Shown here one piece after another: positions 59,281 to 64,000 of a stretch of 64,000 bases of DNA (positions within the stretch are counted from its first letter, which is position 1; each line of letters starts with the position of its first letter). The translations under genes and the position numbers were made by a program. This DNA is from Stutzerimonas xanthomarina DSM 18231 (lineage in GTDB: Bacteria; Pseudomonadota; Gammaproteobacteria; Pseudomonadales; Pseudomonadaceae), in the NCBI RefSeq assembly GCF_900129835.1, contig NZ_FQXA01000001.1:310001-374000 (forward strand), written 5' to 3'. The notes beneath the pieces were generated by a model. It was not told the DNA's origin, made no database searches, and saw only the letters and a program-made list of their open reading frames with translations.

Positions 59281-59922
59281 ATGTATTTGACGCCACAGCG
59301 TATTTTGCTTGCCGGCGCCACCGGGCTCACCGGCGAGCACCTGCTCGACCGCCTGCTCAACGAACCCACAGTGGAGCGCGTGCTCGCCCCCAGCCGCAAG
59401 CAGCTGGCTGCGCACCCGCGGCTCGAGAACCCGGTTGGCCCGCTGCAGACGCTGCTGGCGCAGCTTTCAGGCGAAATCGACACCGCGTTCTGCTGCCTGG
59501 GCAGCACGCTGAAGGAAGCCGGAAGCCAGGAAGCCTTTCGCGCCATCGACCATGATCTGGTTGTCGCCTTTGCCCGACGCGCCCGGGAATTGGGCGCGCG
59601 GCACCTGCTGGTCATCAGCTCGCTGGGCGCCGACCCAGACAGCTCGATTTTTTACTGTCGGGTCAAAGGTGAGATGGAGCAGGCGCTACGCGCGCAGGGC
59701 TGGCCGCAGCTGACCATCGTGCGGCCTTCGCAGCTGCTCGGCCCGCGCATGGAGGTGCGGCCGGTCGAGCGCCTGACCGCCCCGCTCTCCTATCTGTTGC
59801 CAGGCAAATACCGCGGGATCTCGGCCTGCATCCTGGCGCGTGCGCTCTGGCGGCTGGCACTGGAGGAAGCCGAAGGTACGCGGGTGGTCGAGTCGGACGA
59901 GTTGAGGCGGCTGGGCAGATAG
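59281..59922 (+). CDS. NAD(P)-binding oxidoreductase, atypical SDR (HTATIP2-like)
   Basis: A 213-residue Rossmann-fold protein. The dinucleotide loop is [14 protein letters not shown] near residues 9-22. [49 protein letters not shown] and [31 protein letters not shown] follow the NAD(P)H-binding/HTATIP2 pattern. The YxxxK catalytic pair appears as Y-C-R-V-K. The substrate is unknown. It starts 20 bases after the MORN-C13 gene with AGGAAG, so it belongs to the same transcript. Confidence 0.85.
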   Translation: MYLTPQRILLAGATGLTGEHLLDRLLNEPTVERVLAPSRKQLAAHPRLENPVGPLQTLLAQLSGEIDTAFCCLGSTLKEAGSQEAFRAIDHDLVVAFARRARELGARHLLVISSLGADPDSSIFYCRVKGEMEQALRAQGWPQLTIVRPSQLLGPRMEVRPVERLTAPLSYLLPGKYRGISACILARALWRLALEEAEGTRVVESDELRRLGR

Positions 59923-59961
59923 GCACATAGACACATAGGCGGGAGACTTTCATGACCATGG

Positions 59962-60011
59962 GCCGCCCCTACACAATCCGGGGCGGCATCACGTCGCTCA
60001 CGTGTGAGCGA
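59962..60011. other. Two adjacent hairpins downstream of the oxidoreductase gene
   Basis: GCCGCCCC (59962-59969) / GGGGCGGC (59980-59987) and TCGCTCAC (59994-60001) / GTGAGCGA (60004-60011) are two perfect 8-bp stems in the 252-base convergent gap before orn. The first may be the terminator of the MaoC-MORN-oxidoreductase transcript, though no T-run follows. I see no credible gene in the gap. Confidence 0.4.
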
Positions 60012-60174
60012 GCCATGCCCGCGAACCTAATCGCCGGAGGCCAGAGGCGAGTCGATACTCTCGGCGTCGTCGAGCTTTCAGCGGGTCGGACCCAGCAACT
60101 GCTCTTCGCTTGGCTGCCAGCCTCAAGCTACTTTTTCCTCGCAACCCTCCAGCTTGCAGCGCTGTTATCGTCTT

Positions 60175-60717
60175 TTAGCTCTTGATGAAGTGCTCGCGGT
60201 AATGGCGCAGCTCGGCAATCGACTCGCGGATGTCATCCAGCGCCAGATGCGTGCCGCCCTTCTTGAAGCCAGCCAGCACCTCTGGCGCCCAGCGCGCCGC
60301 CAATTCCTTGAGCGTCGAGACATCCAGGTTGCGGTAGTGGAAGTAGGCTTCCAGGCGAGGCATGCGGCGATAAAGGAAGCGCCGATCCTGGCAGATGCTG
60401 TTTCCACAGATAGGCGACTTACCTTTCGGCACCCACTGTTCGAGAAACGCCAGCGTCTGAGCCTCGGCTTTCTCGGTAGAGATCTGGCTGTCGCGCACCC
60501 GCTGAGTCAGGCCGGAACCGCCATGTTGACGTGTGTTCCACTCGTCCATGCCGGCGAGGATTTTATCGCTCTGATGGATGGCGATAACCGGTCCTTCAGC
60601 CAGCACGTTGAGCTGGCTGTCGGTAACGATGGTGGCCATCTCGATGATGACGTCGTTGTCCGGGTCCAGACCGGTCATTTCCAGGTCGATCCAGATGAGG
60701 TTTTGTGGGTTCTGCAT
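60175..60717 (-). CDS. orn: Oligoribonuclease
   Basis: A 180-residue DEDD-family 3'-5' exoribonuclease that degrades 2-5-mers, including pGpG from cyclic-di-GMP turnover. [23 protein letters not shown] (first Asp-x-Glu), [37 protein letters not shown] and [17 protein letters not shown] (His and last Asp) are complete. AAGGAG stands before the ATG at 60717; the upstream extension is not conserved. Confidence 0.97.
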   Translation of the reverse strand: MQNPQNLIWIDLEMTGLDPDNDVIIEMATIVTDSQLNVLAEGPVIAIHQSDKILAGMDEWNTRQHGGSGLTQRVRDSQISTEKAEAQTLAFLEQWVPKGKSPICGNSICQDRRFLYRRMPRLEAYFHYRNLDVSTLKELAARWAPEVLAGFKKGGTHLALDDIRESIAELRHYREHFIKS

Positions 60718-60745
60718 GGTGAACTCCTTAGGCGTGGCGCGCAGT

Positions 60746-61555
60746 TTAGCCGCTCGCGGAGTAGCCGTCAGGTTGCGCGACTGCACCGGGCCGCCAGATC
60801 AGCAGGCGTGAATGCCGCCAGTCATCGATGGCGAGGGTTTCCTGCGCTTCAACGCCAGGCACGTCGAAGCTGTTGCTGATCAACAGCGCGTTCGGGCTCA
60901 TCTCAGTCCGCGCCTTCTGCCACAACGCCGGCATGGGTGCAGGCGAAAGAAAGCAATAGACCACATCGTAACCAGCGAGCGGCTCGCGCCAGAAGCTGCG
61001 AAAACGCACCTGGCAGTTGCGCTGGAACAAGCAGCGCAACCAGCACAATACAAAGGTCAGCGGCGCCGTTTCGACGCCGACGAAACGTGCCGACGGATAA
61101 AGCCGCGCCAGCCGCAACAGGGTCCCGCCGAGCCCGCTGCCCAGATCGATGAAACTGAAGCCGTCGGGCAGCGCTGCAAGCCGATGCGCCAGCCGATGCT
61201 CGGCTGCGGAGCCGGTGAGATACAGAGGCACCCGCTCGGTCATGGCATTCCAGTTCAACATCAGCAAGATCATAAAGCCGACCAGCAGCAACCAGGGTGG
61301 CAGTGCATGGTCCTGCAAAAGCACCAACCCCGGCACGAAACCAAAATTGATCGGCAGCCACCAGCGCGACAGCCCGAGGCGCTGACCGATCAACGCAGCA
61401 AGCGCGCCTTGCAGACAAGCGGCCCCCAACAGGCTCAGGTGCCAGCCCAGAAACCGCGCCAACGCGAGCAGCAACAGCCAGCACAGCAGCAGCGACAGCA
61501 GTTGGCTGAGCAACGCCAGCAAGGCGGGGTGACGCGTAAGTGAGGAGACAGGCAT
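60746..61555 (-). CDS. Membrane-anchored class I SAM-dependent methyltransferase
   Basis: A 269-residue protein. The first 100 residues hold about four membrane spans (from [21 protein letters not shown]). A soluble methyltransferase domain follows. It has motif [21 protein letters not shown] near residue 134, an acidic post-I residue ([11 protein letters not shown]) and [20 protein letters not shown]. The pattern recalls FAM173/ATPSCKMT membrane methyltransferases, whose mammalian members methylate lysines including ATP-synthase c-subunit. That likeness is from memory of motifs. It lies between orn and rsgA. The start at 61555 has a weak GGCGAGC site. Confidence 0.75.
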   Translation of the reverse strand: MPVSSLTRHPALLALLSQLLSLLLCWLLLLALARFLGWHLSLLGAACLQGALAALIGQRLGLSRWWLPINFGFVPGLVLLQDHALPPWLLLVGFMILLMLNWNAMTERVPLYLTGSAAEHRLAHRLAALPDGFSFIDLGSGLGGTLLRLARLYPSARFVGVETAPLTFVLCWLRCLFQRNCQVRFRSFWREPLAGYDVVYCFLSPAPMPALWQKARTEMSPNALLISNSFDVPGVEAQETLAIDDWRHSRLLIWRPGAVAQPDGYSASG

Positions 61556-61682
61556 GGGCGCTCGCCGCCAGCAGTAGAGGCTGGCTAGTCTACCGGCCGG
61601 AAGCCCAGCAAAAACAGGCCCGCAGCGTGTACTCACCGGCATGTTAGACTCGCCCTCCTTTAATACCTGGGCACCGCACGCA

Positions 61683-62714
61683 ATGGCCAAACGCCAACTC
61701 AACCGCCGGCAAAGCTGGCGCATCGAGAAGATCCAGGAAGAACGCGCCACTCGCGCGGCGCGGCGTGAATCACGCGCGGTGGAAGAACTCGAGGGCGGCG
61801 ATCTCGGCCCGGAGCAGACCGGTCTGGTCATTGCCCACTTCGGCGTGCAGGTCGAAGTCGAGGCTCAGGAAGGCGAGCACTGCGGTCAGGTGTTCCGCTG
61901 CCACCTACGCGCAAACCTGCCGGCGCTGGTGACCGGCGATCGGGTGGTCTGGCGTCCGGGCAACCAGGGCATCGGCGTCATCGTCGCGCAGCTGCCGCGC
62001 CAATCCGAACTCTGCCGGCCTGACACACGCGGCCAGCTCAAACCGGTGGCTGCCAACGTCGATCTGATCGTGATCGTGTTCGCGCCGTTGCCGGAACCCC
62101 ATGCCAACCTCATCGATCGCTATCTGATCGCAGCCGAGCATGCAGGGATCACGCCGCTGCTGCTGCTGAACAAGGCAGACCTGATCGATGCGCAGAATGA
62201 AGGTGCGCTCAACGCCCTGCTGGCGGTCTACCGCACCCTGGGTTACCCGCTGATGGAAGTGTCTGCACATGACGGCGCGGGCATGGAAGCGCTGCAAGCG
62301 CGCCTCGACGGGCACGTCAGCGTATTTGTCGGCCAGTCCGGGGTGGGCAAATCGTCGCTGGTGAACAGCCTTTTGCCCGGTATCGACACCCGAGTGGGCG
62401 CGCTGTCAGAAATGACCGGCAAAGGTACGCATACCACCACGACCGCGCGATTGTTTCATTTCCCCGGCGGTGGCGAGCTGATCGACTCCCCAGGTATTCG
62501 TGAGTTCGGCCTGGGCCACGTAAGCCGTTCTGATGTCGAAGCGGGTTTCATCGAGTTCCAGGAGTTGCTGGGTCACTGTCGCTTCCGCGACTGCAAGCAT
62601 GACCGCGAGCCAGGCTGCGCCTTGCTCAAGGCACTGGAGCAGGGACAGATCCAGCCTCAACGTATGGCCAGCTACCGACATATCATCAGCAGTCTGCCGG
62701 AAGCCGACTACTGA
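61683..62714 (+). CDS. rsgA: Small ribosomal subunit biogenesis GTPase RsgA
   Basis: A 343-residue circularly permuted GTPase checking 30S maturation and removing RbfA. A basic N-terminus ([19 protein letters not shown]) and an OB fold precede the GTPase motifs in permuted order: NKAD, then the P-loop [12 protein letters not shown], then [12 protein letters not shown]-terminal zinc site [16 protein letters not shown] is complete. The ATG at 61683 is chosen over an upstream in-frame codon at 61641 on family length. Confidence 0.96.
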   Translation: MAKRQLNRRQSWRIEKIQEERATRAARRESRAVEELEGGDLGPEQTGLVIAHFGVQVEVEAQEGEHCGQVFRCHLRANLPALVTGDRVVWRPGNQGIGVIVAQLPRQSELCRPDTRGQLKPVAANVDLIVIVFAPLPEPHANLIDRYLIAAEHAGITPLLLLNKADLIDAQNEGALNALLAVYRTLGYPLMEVSAHDGAGMEALQARLDGHVSVFVGQSGVGKSSLVNSLLPGIDTRVGALSEMTGKGTHTTTTARLFHFPGGGELIDSPGIREFGLGHVSRSDVEAGFIEFQELLGHCRFRDCKHDREPGCALLKALEQGQIQPQRMASYRHIISSLPEADY

Positions 62715-62722
62715 TGCGCTGA

Positions 62723-62740
62723 CGGCAGGGTGAACTGCCG
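62723..62740. terminator. Small hairpin between convergent rsgA and motB
   Basis: CGGCAG (62723-62728) and CTGCCG (62735-62740) form a 6-bp stem with a 6-base loop in the 28-base gap between the two stop codons. Position suits a shared terminator, but it is short and without a T-run. Confidence 0.35.
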
Positions 62741-62742
62741 GC

Positions 62743-63753
62743 TCAGTTACCGCCGGGCTGGTCGAATTGCAGCACGCCATCTTCGAAAATATTCAGCCGC
62801 TCGCGCAACTGCGGCGCTTGCAGCGGGTCGGGCGGTGCAGCCGAGGGCGCCGATACATCTTCTGTAGATGGCGGCTCCGAGGTCGCACCCTCGCCCGTCG
62901 CATCTGACTGCTCGCCTTCGATGTCACGCTGCGCTTTCTTGGTCAACACCAGGATATCGATGCGGCGGTTGACGGGATTCAGCGGGTCCTGTCTATCGAA
63001 CAGGGCCGAAGAGGCATAGCCCACTACCCGGGCAATTTGCTCGTCTGGATAGCTGCCAGCAACCAGCGTGCGCCGAGCCGCGTTGGCGCGCCCGGCCGAC
63101 AGCTCCCAGTTGCCGAAATCGCCATGTCCTGAATAAGGCTTGGCATCGGTGTGACCGCTGATGCTGATCTTGTTCGGCACCGCACGAATGGTGTCGGCCA
63201 TCGCCAGCAGAATGTCTTCGAAGTACGGCTGCAGCTGGGCGCTGCCCAGGGCAAACATGGGTCGGTTGGCCGCATCCATGATCTGGATGCGCAAGCCGTC
63301 CTGGGTGATCTCGAACAGGATCTGGTCCTTGAAGCGCGTCAGCTCGGGATTCTCATCAACCTTGTTCTGCAACTCCTGAAGCAGCAGTTCGAGACGTTCA
63401 CGCTCCAACTGGTCGGCGAAGGTTTCCGCCTGATCGGCATCCATCCTCGATTCGCTCTGCTGGATCGCTGGATCAACCTCCTCATTAAGGGTGCGGTCCG
63501 GCGATGGCGTAGGCGTACCGCCGAGATCGATGACGTGCGGGCTCGCGCTCTCGGTGAAACCGATGGGGTCCTGGAAGTAACCGGAAATGGCTCGCTTCTG
63601 TTCGGGCGTGGCCGAAGACATCAGCCACATCACCAGAAAGAACGCCATCATGGCGGTCGCAAAGTCGGCGAAGGCGATCTTCCAGGCGCCACCGTGGTGG
63701 GCTGCAGCGACCTTCTTGATCCGCTTGACGATGATTGGCTGGGTATTGTCCAT
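62743..63753 (-). CDS. motB: Flagellar motor stator protein MotB
   Basis: A 336-residue inner-membrane protein forming the proton-driven stator with MotA. The N-terminal span with the proton-carrying Asp is AWKIAFADFATAMMAFFLVMWLMS, Asp near residue 30. A periplasmic plug and linker follow. The OmpA-like peptidoglycan-binding domain (about 150-275) has ISGHTDAKPYSG, NWELSAGRANAARRTLV and RRIDILVL. The last 55 residues are a Pro/Ser/Asp-rich tail. motA begins upstream with an 8-base gap. Confidence 0.96.
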   Translation of the reverse strand: MDNTQPIIVKRIKKVAAAHHGGAWKIAFADFATAMMAFFLVMWLMSSATPEQKRAISGYFQDPIGFTESASPHVIDLGGTPTPSPDRTLNEEVDPAIQQSESRMDADQAETFADQLERERLELLLQELQNKVDENPELTRFKDQILFEITQDGLRIQIMDAANRPMFALGSAQLQPYFEDILLAMADTIRAVPNKISISGHTDAKPYSGHGDFGNWELSAGRANAARRTLVAGSYPDEQIARVVGYASSALFDRQDPLNPVNRRIDILVLTKKAQRDIEGEQSDATGEGATSEPPSTEDVSAPSAAPPDPLQAPQLRERLNIFEDGVLQFDQPGGN

Positions 63754-63761
63754 GGGTGCGG

Positions 63762-64000
63762 TTAGCTGCCACGCACTGCTTGTTCAAGCTCGGCGAAGCT
63801 TGGACGGTGTGCTGGCAGCAGCACCTTGCGGCCGAATTCCACGGCCAGCGTCGGCGGCATCCCCGAAGCAGAGGCGACCAGTGTCGCCTTGATGCCCTCA
63901 TACAGATTCAGCTCCTCCTTGGCATCGTGCTCGAGCGCCGCCGCCAGCGGGCCGAAGAAGCCGTAGGAGGCGAGGATGCCGAGGAAGGTACCGACCAGCG
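63762..64000 (-). CDS. motA: Flagellar motor stator protein MotA, C-terminal part
   Basis: The last 78 or so residues of MotA; the start lies beyond the window. The frame reads VGTFLGILASYGFFGPLAA, which is membrane span 4 with its characteristic FLGI.LSYGF.GPLA pattern. A cytoplasmic tail ending FAELEQAVRGS follows. It is cotranscribed with motB, whose start is eight bases after this stop. Confidence 0.95.
   Translation of the reverse strand, partial: LVGTFLGILASYGFFGPLAAALEHDAKEELNLYEGIKATLVASASGMPPTLAVEFGRKVLLPAHRPSFAELEQAVRGS

Noticed and set aside
59952..60185. Possible 77-codon gene between the oxidoreductase gene and orn
   Set aside because: It contains the two hairpins, has no ribosome-binding site and runs into orn.

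Overview
The window is GC-rich bacterial chromosome from a gammaproteobacterium of the family Pseudomonadaceae, most likely the Pseudomonas stutzeri (Stutzerimonas) group. This rests on the proteins (ArfA, DUF2788, DUF2789, LadS-like kinase, oxaloacetate decarboxylase) and on gene order. From AMP nucleosidase (amn) to proA the order closely follows the Pseudomonas aeruginosa chromosome as I remember it. I see no rRNA, tRNA, CRISPR array, insertion sequence or prophage. Most of the window is conserved core genome.

Layout. (1) 1-2.5 kb: tail of an Lrp-type regulator, a small DUF2788 membrane protein, the rRNA pseudouridine synthase RluE and a YdfG-like short-chain dehydrogenase. (2) 2.8-7.3 kb, minus strand: a five-gene branched-chain amino-acid-type ABC importer with the binding protein last, a TTG-started livH, and a LivG subunit whose ABC signature is not LSGGQ. 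(3) 8-13 kb, the most accessory-looking part: a GNAT acetyltransferase, a curlin-like amyloid protein with a strict 11-residue repeat, a GAF histidine kinase, a hemerythrin, a DksA-like zinc finger and a TorF-type lipoprotein. (4) 12.6-19.7 kb, mostly minus: two transporters, oxaloacetate decarboxylase, a GNAT protein, DUF2789, amn, and a frameshifted MocR regulator divergent from a threonine-dehydratase-like gene. (5) 20.8-24.6 kb: an AidB-like acyl-CoA dehydrogenase and a LadS-like 7TMR-DISM kinase without a receiver domain.

(6) 24.9-34.5 kb, plus: thiD-thiE-hemL, then miaB-phoH-ybeY-corC-lnt (tRNA and rRNA maturation, metal handling, lipoprotein acylation). (7) 34.5-43.4 kb: ydcF-like, ybeL-like, leuS-lptE-holA, the ribosome-rescue gene arfA with a hairpin inside its reading frame, a lytic transglycosylase lipoprotein and lipA. 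(8) 43.5-53.6 kb, minus: a dense chain read proA-nadD-rsfS-rlmH-mrdA-rodA-mltB-rlpA-dac-ybeD-lipB. It combines NAD and proline synthesis, ribosome maturation, cell elongation, septal peptidoglycan cleavage and lipoate transfer. (9) 53.8-64 kb: a DedA-PAP2 fusion, a Lon-N-like protein, lrgAB, a MaoC hydratase, a MORN-repeat/C13-protease lipoprotein, an NAD(P)-binding protein, orn, a membrane-anchored methyltransferase, rsgA, motB and the end of motA.

Points most worth a second look: the orphan CsgB-register amyloid gene and its leader, the receiver-less LadS-like kinase, the MORN-C13 lipoprotein, the arfA hairpin, the broken MocR gene, and the membrane-anchored methyltransferase that resembles the FAM173 family. 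No whole new defence or metabolic system is visible.
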